Made by a program: the position numbers and the translations under genes
Part shown: piece by piece, positions 57,881-64,000 of the stretch
Layout: every line of letters starts with the position of its first letter
How positions within the stretch are numbered: the stretch's first letter is position 1
The notes under the pieces: model-generated
Told to the model about the DNA's origin: nothing
Database searches by the model: none
What the model saw: the letters and a program-made list of their open reading frames with translations, nothing else
Source: Streptococcus macacae NCTC 11558
Lineage (GTDB): Bacteria > Bacillota > Bacilli > Lactobacillales > Streptococcaceae
DNA: 64,000 nt
Reading direction: 5' to 3'
Assembly (NCBI RefSeq): GCF_000187995.2
Contig: NZ_AEUW02000001.1
Span: 186,001 to 250,000 of the forward strand

Positions 57881-59830
57881 ATGATTAAAATCACTTTTCC
57901 AGATGGTGCTGTACGAGAATTTGAATCTGGAGTTACAACCTTTGAGATCGCAGATAGTATTAGCAAGTCTCTTGCTAAGAAAGCTTTAGCCGGTAAATTT
58001 AATGGGAAACTCATTGATACCACACGTGCTATCACGCAAGACGGCAGTATTGAAATTGTGACACCTGACCATGACGATGCCCTGCCAATTCTTCGTCATT
58101 CAGCAGCTCATCTTTTTGCCCAAGCTGCCCGCCGTCTCTTCCCAGACATTCACTTAGGTGTCGGTCCAGCCATCCAAGATGGCTTTTACTATGATACGGA
58201 CAATCAAGCAGGGCAAATTTCTAATGAAGATCTTCCCCGCATTGAGGAAGAAATGAAGAAAATTGTTAAGGAGAACCTTCCATCAATTCGTGAAGAAGTT
58301 ACTAAGGATGAAGCCCGTGAAATCTTCAAAAACGATCCTTACAAACTCGAATTGATTGAAGAGCATTCAGAGGACGAAGGCGGTCTAACAATTTACCGCC
58401 AAGGTGAATATGTCGACCTTTGCCGCGGGCCGCATGTGCCATCAACTGGCCGTATCCAAGTCTTTCACTTGCTCAATGTAGCAGGGGCTTACTGGCGCGG
58501 AGACAGTGATAATGCTATGATGCAGCGTATCTATGGTACTGCTTGGTTTGATAAGAAAGACCTCAAGGCTTATCTCAAACGTCTTGAAGAAGCCAAAGAA
58601 CGCGATCACCGCAAGCTCGGAAAAGAACTTGATCTTTTTATGATTTCGCAAGAAGTCGGACAAGGCCTGCCATTTTGGCTGCCAGATGGAGCAACCATTC
58701 GCCGTATCATTGAGCGTTACATCACTGATAAAGAAGTAGCTTCAGGCTATCAGCACGTTTATACTCCGCCAATTGCTTCTGTGGATCTCTACAAAACTTC
58801 AGGTCACTGGGAACATTACCGTGAAGATATGTTTCCAACTATGGATATGGGAGATGGTGAAGCATTTGTGCTGCGTCCCATGAATTGTCCTCATCATATT
58901 GAAGTTTATAAGAATCATGTACATTCTTATCGTGAATTGCCCATCCGCATAGCAGAGCTTGGCATGATGCACCGTTATGAAAAATCAGGTGCCCTGTCAG
59001 GACTTCAGCGTGTACGTGAAATGACCTTGAATGATGGACACACTTTTGTTGCTCTTGATCAAGTGAAAGAGGAGTTCAAGCGGACGCTTCAATTAATTAT
59101 TGATGTTTACCAAGACTTTAACTTGACAGATTACAGTTTTCGTTTGTCTTACCGGGATCCTAACGATACCCATAAATATTTTGATGATGATGACATGTGG
59201 GAAAAATCTCAAACTATGCTCAAAGCTGCTATGGATGATATGGGACTTGATTACTATGAAGCAGAAGGTGAGGCAGCCTTTTACGGACCCAAATTGGACA
59301 TCCAAGTGAAAACTGCTCTTGGTAATGATGAGACCTTATCAACCATTCAATTGGACTTTTTGCTGCCCGAACGTTTTGAGTTGACTTATGTTGGTGCTGA
59401 TGGTGAAGAACACCGTCCTGTCATGATTCACCGCGGGATTGTTTCAACCATGGAACGTTTTACTGCTTATCTTATTGAAACTTATAAAGGTGCTTTTCCG
59501 ACTTGGCTGGCTCCTCATCAAGTTACCGTTATTCCAATCTCAAACGAAGCTCACATTGATTATGCTTGGGAGGTAGCTAAGGAACTGCGCAACCGTGGTA
59601 TTCGTGTAGATGTGGATGACCGTAATGAAAAAATGCAGTACAAAATTCGCCAAAGCCAAACCAAGAAGATCCCTTACCAACTTATTGTTGGTGATAAGGA
59701 AATGGAAGATGGCACGGTCAATGTTCGCCGCTATGGCAGCAAACAAACGCATACCGAAACTATGGCAGAATTTACCAAAAATATCCTTCAAGATATTGAA
59801 CGTAAATCTAGACCAACTGATGCTGAATAA
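57881..59830 (+). CDS. thrS: threonyl-tRNA synthetase
   Basis: A 649-residue class II synthetase: TGS domain (1-62), editing domain with [15 protein letters not shown] and [12 protein letters not shown], catalytic core with zinc/active-site motifs ([26 protein letters not shown] as motif 2, [12 protein letters not shown] as motif 3), and anticodon-binding domain from about 545. The C-terminus is [21 protein letters not shown] second, different version of this end lies at 61975-62037, beyond the retron. AAAGGAG precedes ATG 57881. Controlled by the T-box upstream. Confidence 0.97.
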   Translation: MIKITFPDGAVREFESGVTTFEIADSISKSLAKKALAGKFNGKLIDTTRAITQDGSIEIVTPDHDDALPILRHSAAHLFAQAARRLFPDIHLGVGPAIQDGFYYDTDNQAGQISNEDLPRIEEEMKKIVKENLPSIREEVTKDEAREIFKNDPYKLELIEEHSEDEGGLTIYRQGEYVDLCRGPHVPSTGRIQVFHLLNVAGAYWRGDSDNAMMQRIYGTAWFDKKDLKAYLKRLEEAKERDHRKLGKELDLFMISQEVGQGLPFWLPDGATIRRIIERYITDKEVASGYQHVYTPPIASVDLYKTSGHWEHYREDMFPTMDMGDGEAFVLRPMNCPHHIEVYKNHVHSYRELPIRIAELGMMHRYEKSGALSGLQRVREMTLNDGHTFVALDQVKEEFKRTLQLIIDVYQDFNLTDYSFRLSYRDPNDTHKYFDDDDMWEKSQTMLKAAMDDMGLDYYEAEGEAAFYGPKLDIQVKTALGNDETLSTIQLDFLLPERFELTYVGADGEEHRPVMIHRGIVSTMERFTAYLIETYKGAFPTWLAPHQVTVIPISNEAHIDYAWEVAKELRNRGIRVDVDDRNEKMQYKIRQSQTKKIPYQLIVGDKEMEDGTVNVRRYGSKQTHTETMAEFTKNILQDIERKSRPTDAE

Positions 59831-59836
59831 GAAAAG

Positions 59837-59862
59837 AAAGAAGTCCATGTGGGCTTCTTTTT
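59837..59862 (+). terminator. terminator after thrS (first copy)
   Basis: AAGAAG...CTTCTTTTT hairpin around TCCATGTGGG. The same sequence with small changes recurs at 62043-62069. Confidence 0.7.
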
Positions 59863-59877
59863 GATGTGATTTTGTGC

Positions 59878-59883
59878 TATAGT
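59878..59883 (+). promoter_or_regulatory. extended -10 of the retron RNA
   Basis: TGCTATAGT with box TATAGT at 59878-59883. Its predicted start is 59890-59891, exactly where the a1 arm begins. Confidence 0.5.
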
Positions 59884-59889
59884 TACACT

Positions 59890-60030
59890 AACGTATAACT
59901 AGAATTTATTGTTTGTGTATCCGTAAACAATGATAAAGTGAACTGGGCGGCTAGTTTGATTTATTGCACCGGCTGAGAAATCGCTTTTATCAACGCTCGA
60001 CAAGTCTCGCATAATGAGTAGTTATATGTT
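59890..60030 (+). ncRNA. candidate retron msr-msd RNA
   Basis: AACGTATAACTA at 59890-59901 is complementary to TAGTTATATGTT at 60019-60030 (12 pairs, one G-U), giving the a1/a2 helix that joins both ends. After a1 comes G59902, a candidate branch guanosine. A first stem-loop follows, TTATTGTTT (59906-59914) with AAACAATGA (59925-59933), then a second, AACTGG (59941-59946) with CTAGTT (59951-59956). The msd part (about 59957-60018) has a weaker imperfect stem, GAGA/TCTC and TCG/CGA between 59975 and 60008. Size and layout, and position just before the RT, fit retron RNAs. Confidence 0.7.
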
Positions 60031-60056
60031 TTTTATTGCACATTCAGGAGAAAAAT

Positions 60057-60992
60057 GTGATTTTCAAAGAAATAAAAGATCTTAATCATTTATCCAGTAG
60101 ATTGGGAATTGATAGAAATATATTAAATAATTTGTTAAAACAAAAGTATCGTGAAAAGCTTTATGATGTTTATAATATTCCTAAAAAAGACGGTTCAGAT
60201 AGACAAATTTGTGCCCCTAAGGAACCATTAAAGAGTGTTCAAAAAAAGATTGCAGAGCTTTTATGGCAAGAACAATTATGGATAAATCATGAAAAAGAAG
60301 AGAAATATATAAAAGATAAGAAAATGTTAAGAGAGGAAAATTTTCGTACACAAACGTTTTCTGAGGCTATTGAAGATATGAATAGTGGCTACAAACTGAC
60401 CTTAGAGACCAAAAAATATTATAGATTTCAAAACGATATCATCCAAGCTTTTGAAAAGGGTAAGAGTATTCTTACGAATGCCCAAGTTCACAGAAATAAA
60501 AAGTATATTGTTAGTATAGATTTAAAAGATTTTTTTGATAGTTTTACATTTTATCGTGTCAAAGAATACTTTGAAAAGAATAGGGATTTTCAACTATCTA
60601 AAGAAATTGCAATGACTTTAGCTAACCTTGTTTGCTATAAATCTAAATTACCCCAAGGAGCTCCTAGTTCGCCAATTCTAACGAATATGATTGGAAGAAT
60701 TTTAGATTCTCGTATTTTAAAAATTTGTAAAAAATACCGTCTAAAATATACTAGATATGCAGACGATATGACTTTTTCAACAAATGATGATGTAATCATA
60801 AAAAAATTGGATGATTTTTTATCTGATCTTAATAGTATTATTGACAATGCTAGCTTTAAGATTAACGAAAAGAAAACAAGAGTAAGTTATTGGAATTCTA
60901 GGCAATTAGTAACAGGATTGGTAGTTAATAAGAGAGTTAATACTCCAAGAGAATATTATAAAGCAACTAACTGGACGTTTTGCATTCATTAA
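60057..60992 (+). CDS. retron reverse transcriptase (N-terminal part of a split RT-TOPRIM protein)
   Basis: 311 residues as it stands. RT features in order: IPKKDGSDRQICAPKEPLKS (RT1), KSILTNAQVHRNKKYIVSID with the retron NAxxH box, catalytic Asp in SIDLKDFFDSF (motif A), LPQGAPSSPILTN, YTRYADDMTFS (motif C, YADD) and RQLVTGLVVNKRV with the retron VTG box. It copies msd into msDNA using the upstream RNA. The start is GTG 60057, with AGGAG six bases before; a TTG at 60036 lies upstream of the ribosome site. The frame ends early at REYYKATNWTFCIH; continuation RFAFINQVERFNAE is in the next frame. Very AT-rich compared with thrS, which suggests transfer. Confidence 0.88.
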   Translation: MIFKEIKDLNHLSSRLGIDRNILNNLLKQKYREKLYDVYNIPKKDGSDRQICAPKEPLKSVQKKIAELLWQEQLWINHEKEEKYIKDKKMLREENFRTQTFSEAIEDMNSGYKLTLETKKYYRFQNDIIQAFEKGKSILTNAQVHRNKKYIVSIDLKDFFDSFTFYRVKEYFEKNRDFQLSKEIAMTLANLVCYKSKLPQGAPSSPILTNMIGRILDSRILKICKKYRLKYTRYADDMTFSTNDDVIIKKLDDFLSDLNSIIDNASFKINEKKTRVSYWNSRQLVTGLVVNKRVNTPREYYKATNWTFCIH

Positions 60993-61941
60993 TCAAGTAG
61001 AACGATTTAATGCTGAGTGCATGAATTTAGAACAGACAGAATTTTCAGCAAAGGGAAAGACTTTTCAACGTTTTTTATTTTATAAAAATTTTTATGGTGC
61101 TGAAAAACCAGTACTTATTACCGAAGGTAAAACGGATATACGTTATATAAGAGCTGCTTTAAAAAAATTACATAATAAATATCCTAGTCTTATTACTCTT
61201 GAAGAAGGCGGAACGGCCAAGTATAAACTTACTTTTTTTAAAAAGTCAGACATAACTGAACAATATTTAGATTTGAATAAACATGGAGGCTCTATATTTG
61301 AAAAAGTTTGGAATCTTTATCACGATAATCAGATTTTTAGAAAGAAAAATTTTAATAACATCTATGATTATTTCCAAAGAATTGGCTCAAGATACAAGTC
61401 CCCTGTTATCATGATCTTTGATAACGAACTGGACGTGGAAGGTAGTCCTATCCAACAATTTATTAATAAATTTGGCTCAAATGCTAAAATAATATTTGAT
61501 ACAGAATATGAAGAAAATATTCATTTAAAGCGTCAGGAATTAAAGCAAGCAGGAAAAACTAGGCAACAAATAGATTCTGAAATAAAAAAGTTTCAAAAAG
61601 ATTTTACTGAAGATAAAAAAACTCAACTTAAAACAAAACTTAGAAAAAATGAATGTATCCATTTAAAGGACAATCTTTATTTAATGTTAATCCCGTTAAT
61701 AAAACCTGAACAAAGTAAATCTGATATAGAAGCTTTACTATTGCCAGAAGATATTGAAAAAATAAATCAAAAATTTGGAAAACAGTTTAATCCTTCTGAA
61801 AGGGAATTTATTGAAAAAGATAATTATAGTAAGGATAAATTATCAAAGCAGATAATGTATAGTTATCAAAATATTTCCTTTGAAAATTTTAAAAAATTGT
61901 TTGAGAATATAGAAAAAATTATTAATCATAATATTACATAG
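60970..61941 (+). pseudogene. TOPRIM-domain C-terminal part of the retron RT, out of frame
   Basis: From 60970 the frame reads TGRFAFINQVERFNAECMNL without a stop, so it is the direct continuation of the RT. An ATG at 61021 gives 306 residues but has no clear ribosome site. The TOPRIM fold is marked by VLITEGKTDIRYIRAAL (Glu at 61123-61125) and VIMIFDNELDVEG (Asp at 61420-61422). The rest is Lys/Glu-rich helix. In RT-TOPRIM retrons (Ec67/Eco2 type, type I-C in the Mestre scheme as I recall) this domain is the likely toxic effector. With the indel repaired the fusion would have about 627 residues. Separate translation from 61021 cannot be excluded. Confidence 0.75.
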
Positions 61942-61974
61942 AGTTACAAATAATCCAAAGAAAAAATAAGTTTA

Positions 61975-62069
61975 GAGTCGGCAGAAAGCATCTTGGCCGA
62001 TATCGCCCGTAAATCAAAGCCAGCTGATGCTGAATAGGTAAAAGAAGAAGTCCATGTGGCTTCTTTTTT
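61975..62069 (+). repeat. second, diverged copy of the thrS 3' end and terminator
   Basis: 61975-62037 encodes ESAESILADIARKSKPADAE and TAG, aligning over its full length to the last 20 residues of thrS (12 identical). The following AAAGAAGAAGTCCATGTGGC then CTTCTTTTTT repeats the thrS terminator. There is no upstream coding part, so it is the leftover or donated end of a thrS gene that now flanks the retron. Confidence 0.85.
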
Positions 62070-62173
62070 GCTACGATTCTTAACAAAAAATTCTTATTTT
62101 GCCAGCGAAACTTGCTTGAAAGTGGGATAAGAATTCCCTATAATGTAATTAATTTAAAAAAGGTAGGAAAAGT

Positions 62174-62587
62174 ATGATAAGTGAAACGATTCTTCTATTG
62201 AGAAAAAAGTTAGGTTATTCCCAGGAAAAATTAGCTGAAAAGGTAGGCGTATCTCGTCAGACCCTTAGTAAATGGGAACTGGGGGAAAGCTTACCGGATA
62301 TTGTCTCTTCAAACCATTTGGCAGAGATTTTTGGTATCAGCTTGGATGAGCTGGTTAACGGAGATGAATCTCCTTTTGCAGGCAAAGCCAAAGAGGGTAA
62401 ATATATCTTTGGAACAGTAACGGTTGGTGAAAAGGGACAAATCGTCATTCCTGCACAGGCAAGGAAACTATTTGATATCAAAAAGGGCGATAACCTTATG
62501 GTTTTGGGGGATATCAATCAAGGCTTAGCCTTATTGGACAGCGATTTCTTTGTTCAAGCTTTTGAAGAAATGGGGATACTAAAATGA
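62174..62587 (+). CDS. XRE-family HTH plus AbrB-like DNA-binding protein
   Basis: 137 residues with two DNA-binding modules: an N-terminal XRE helix-turn-helix (SQEKLAEKVGVSRQTLSKWELG, about residues 17-38) and a C-terminal SpoVT/AbrB swapped-hairpin domain (GTVTVGEKGQIVIPAQARKLFDIKKGDNLMVLGD, about residues 79-112). The combination usually represses a short operon that includes the adjacent membrane protein. GTAGGAAAAG precedes ATG 62174; it overlaps the next gene by 4 bases. Not evidently part of the retron. Confidence 0.88.
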   Translation: MISETILLLRKKLGYSQEKLAEKVGVSRQTLSKWELGESLPDIVSSNHLAEIFGISLDELVNGDESPFAGKAKEGKYIFGTVTVGEKGQIVIPAQARKLFDIKKGDNLMVLGDINQGLALLDSDFFVQAFEEMGILK

Positions 62588-63003
62588 AAAAATTAACAGT
62601 CTTTGGGATTGGCTTTACCTTGTTAATGTTTTTTCTGAATCTGATTGGCTGCTATGATTTTGTCATGGTAATAACGCGCAATCAGGCTTATTTTGTAGAA
62701 CATTATACCTCAGCTATTGAGGCTTATTTTACCAACTATCCTCTCTTCTTTTTGATATTATGGATAAGCAATTTATTGGGTGGGATATTGACTCCAATTT
62801 TCTATCTTTTCAAAAAGAAATCAGCTCTTATTTTAGCTGGACTAGCCTTTTGGACAGATGCCATACTAATACTATTGACCAGTCTTTTTAGGAATCGTAT
62901 TCAGCTTTTTGGTTGGCAATTCGTTTTTGATTTGCTCATTTTAGGCTTGTTTGGTGTCTATTATATGTATTTGCGGAACCTTGTGAAGGGTAATACTCTT
63001 TGA
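62584..63003 (+). CDS. four-helix membrane protein paired with the XRE-AbrB regulator
   Basis: A 139-residue protein with helices at about residues 5-25, 52-77, 82-103 and 110-130, no catalytic motif seen. Its start overlaps the regulator stop (ATGA). The family is not recognised; similar regulator-membrane pairs are common in streptococci with unknown roles. Confidence 0.7.
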   Translation: MKKLTVFGIGFTLLMFFLNLIGCYDFVMVITRNQAYFVEHYTSAIEAYFTNYPLFFLILWISNLLGGILTPIFYLFKKKSALILAGLAFWTDAILILLTSLFRNRIQLFGWQFVFDLLILGLFGVYYMYLRNLVKGNTL

Positions 63004-63271
63004 AAATCAAAACGATACGTCGTTGACTTCAGCTTGCCGTACTTTTTGAGGAAAGGCAAGCTTTCCTTATTACCATAACCTCAAAAGCTCCCCCGGACCT
63101 TTTGAGCTACCTGCGGCTCGTCGCGACGCGAGGAGGTGAAATCAATATTATTTCACCAACGAGCTAGTAAGGTCTTTAGCCAGCTTCATAGAGCTTGGCG
63201 TAGAAAATCTAGCATTAGCGGATTTTCTTAAGACGTTGCCTAGTCTAGATTGATTTTCTTTGAGTATAAAC
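62994..63271. repeat. longer RUP-related element, copy D, with inverted ends
   Basis: TACTCTTTGAAAATCAAA at the left end faces TTGATTTTCTTTGAGTATA at the right end. The interior has CTTCAGCTTGCCGTAC, as in the RUP-like copies, plus extra sequence with CTACCTGCGGCTCGTCGCGA. Its left end covers the stop of the membrane protein gene. Confidence 0.5.
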
Positions 63272-63333
63272 ATTAATAGAAGAGGCTGAATGTAATTCAT
63301 CTCAGTCTCTTTTTATAGCTCCATAAAACCACT

Positions 63334-63593
63334 GCTCGTAACACGACAAACGCATGAAGAAAATCATCTATTGAAAATGATTTGAAAATATCAAAAGAGC
63401 TATTTTATACAATTTTAAATGTAAACTGACGGTAGTTTTGTCAGAAATTCACTTTTTCAAACCTCAAATTAGACTATGAAATTTATGTTTACTGTGAATA
63501 ATAGCCTAATTTTTCACTGTTTCAGAATCTAATTCATGCATTTCTAAAATATTCTGAAAAATTTTTCTTCATGCGTTTGTCCTGTGCTCGTAA
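63334..63593. repeat. MITE-like element with terminal inverted repeats and 8-base direct repeats
   Basis: GACAAACGCATGAAGAAAA (63345-63363) is the exact inverse complement of TTTTCTTCATGCGTTTGTC (63563-63581). GCTCGTAA flanks the element at 63334-63341 and 63586-63593, like a target-site duplication. The interior, about 200 bases, is non-coding and AT-rich. A shorter relative lies at 2866-2913. Confidence 0.7.
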
Positions 63594-63656
63594 TGATTCT
63601 CTTGACAATTCTTACCTAAAATGATAAGTTTAGTTTGTAATGAACTAAAGGAACTA

Positions 63657-64000
63657 ATGATGGAAGAAACAAAATTAAGAGAGATTGAAAAAATCACCAA
63701 TATCTTCATGCAGCTGGATTATGCACGTACACCTTCCAGTATTTTGGCTTTTTTAATGCTGGAAGAAGAAGACAGTGTTACTTTTAACAAGATTATTGAT
63801 CAGCTTGGTCTATCAAAAGCTAGCACCAGCACAGGTCTTCGTTTTCTGGAGGACAAAGGGATAATTAGCTATCACAGTCGCTTGAATTCACGAGAACGTT
63901 TTATTCACCTTAATCCTATGGGGATTGTAACTTGGTTAACTTCTAGGATGTCTGTCATTGAAGAAATGAAGAATCTGTTTACTGAACTAGCTGATTATCA
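63657..64000 (+). CDS. GbsR/MarR-like winged-helix regulator (3' end outside window)
   Basis: The visible 114 residues begin MMEETKLREIEKITNIFMQL and contain a winged helix: YARTPSSILAFLMLEEEDSV, TFNKIIDQLGLSKASTSTGL (recognition helix) and RFLEDKGIISYHSRLNSRER. The order and the STGLRFLE recognition helix fit GbsR/MarR-type repressors, which often control a neighbouring transporter. AAGGA precedes the tandem ATGs at 63657/63660. The ligand and target are outside the window. Confidence 0.75.
   Translation, partial: MMEETKLREIEKITNIFMQLDYARTPSSILAFLMLEEEDSVTFNKIIDQLGLSKASTSTGLRFLEDKGIISYHSRLNSRERFIHLNPMGIVTWLTSRMSVIEEMKNLFTELADY

Noticed and set aside
60036..60057. TTG start of the reverse transcriptase
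   Set aside because: It lies before the AGGAG at 60046-60050; GTG 60057 has ideal spacing.
60960..61021. Programmed frameshift between RT and TOPRIM
   Set aside because: No slippery heptamer and no obvious downstream pseudoknot; tandem AACT duplication is simpler. Not fully excluded.
60057..61941. Group II intron, DGR or Abi reverse transcriptase
   Set aside because: NAxxH and VTG boxes, msr-like RNA upstream and TOPRIM fusion fit a retron; no maturase domain, template/variable repeat pair or Abi helical repeat seen.
61942..62173. A separate small gene at the second thrS-like end
   Set aside because: No start codon; it aligns with the last 20 codons of thrS and its terminator only.

Overview
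The window is low-GC Firmicutes chromosome. The gene content (T-box thrS, ccpA, celR-type cellobiose operon, fructosyltransferase, antigen I/II adhesin, macP, cvfB) points to Streptococcus. The gene order serA-ogt-spx-like-nth-exoA ... glmU-nudix-macP-mtnN-cyclophilin-ftsK ... rplK-rplA-pyrH-frr-cvfB-msrA-yozE-phoH ... ybeY-dgkA-era-mutM-coaE-pmrA-rpmG-secG-rnr-smpB ... cel genes ... pepQ/ccpA-amy-GT-GT-thrS matches, from memory, one continuous arm of the S. mutans chromosome. The species is probably a mutans-group streptococcus, but an S. mutans relative with different accessory genes seems likelier than S. mutans itself. That species call is inference.

Layout. 1-5 kb: serA tail, DNA repair genes and metG. 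5.3-10 kb: a sucrose/levan island, with a secreted GH32 fructan hydrolase facing away from a large GH68 fructosyltransferase. 10-14.4 kb: a small Tad2-like (DUF2829) protein with an SDR, then the glmU-nudix-macP-mtnN operon. 14.5-19.2 kb: cyclophilin lipoprotein, FtsK, a CcpA-controlled acetoin reductase and a DUF3397 protein. 19.4-26 kb: L11/L1, an IS/bacteriocin graveyard, pyrH-frr, cvfB, a PepSY protein behind a candidate attenuator or sRNA, a broken msrA and yozE. 26-35.5 kb: phoH, a short antigen I/II adhesin, ybeY-dgkA-era, DinB-like protein, mutM-coaE and a GNAT. 36-40.5 kb: frameshifted pmrA, rpmG, secG, rnr, smpB. 40.5-48.3 kb: glyoxalase, nitroreductase and the cellobiose/beta-glucoside PTS system. 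48.4-57.3 kb: cardiolipin synthase, a CarS-like membrane protein, pepQ/ccpA, intracellular amylase and two glycolipid glycosyltransferases. 57.4-62 kb: T-box, thrS and a retron. 62-64 kb: an XRE-AbrB regulator with a membrane partner, two MITE-like repeats and the start of a GbsR/MarR-like regulator.

The most interesting object is a retron at 59.88-61.94 kb. It has an extended -10 promoter, a candidate msr-msd RNA whose ends pair as a1/a2 (59890-59901 with 60019-60030), a GTG-started reverse transcriptase with NAxxH, YADD and VTG motifs, and a C-terminal TOPRIM domain now split off by a frameshift at a tandem 4-base duplication. The cassette lies between the functional 3' end of thrS and a second, diverged copy of the thrS 3' end plus its terminator. 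This suggests it arrived as a module carrying a replacement thrS terminus.

Several genes look decayed: ogt (5' deletion), msrA (in-frame TAG), pmrA (frameshift at codon 4-5), a bacteriocin fused to an ISL3 remnant, and the retron RT. Intergenic regions carry RUP-like elements and a second MITE-like family. All functional assignments come from reading motifs and family knowledge; no database search was run.
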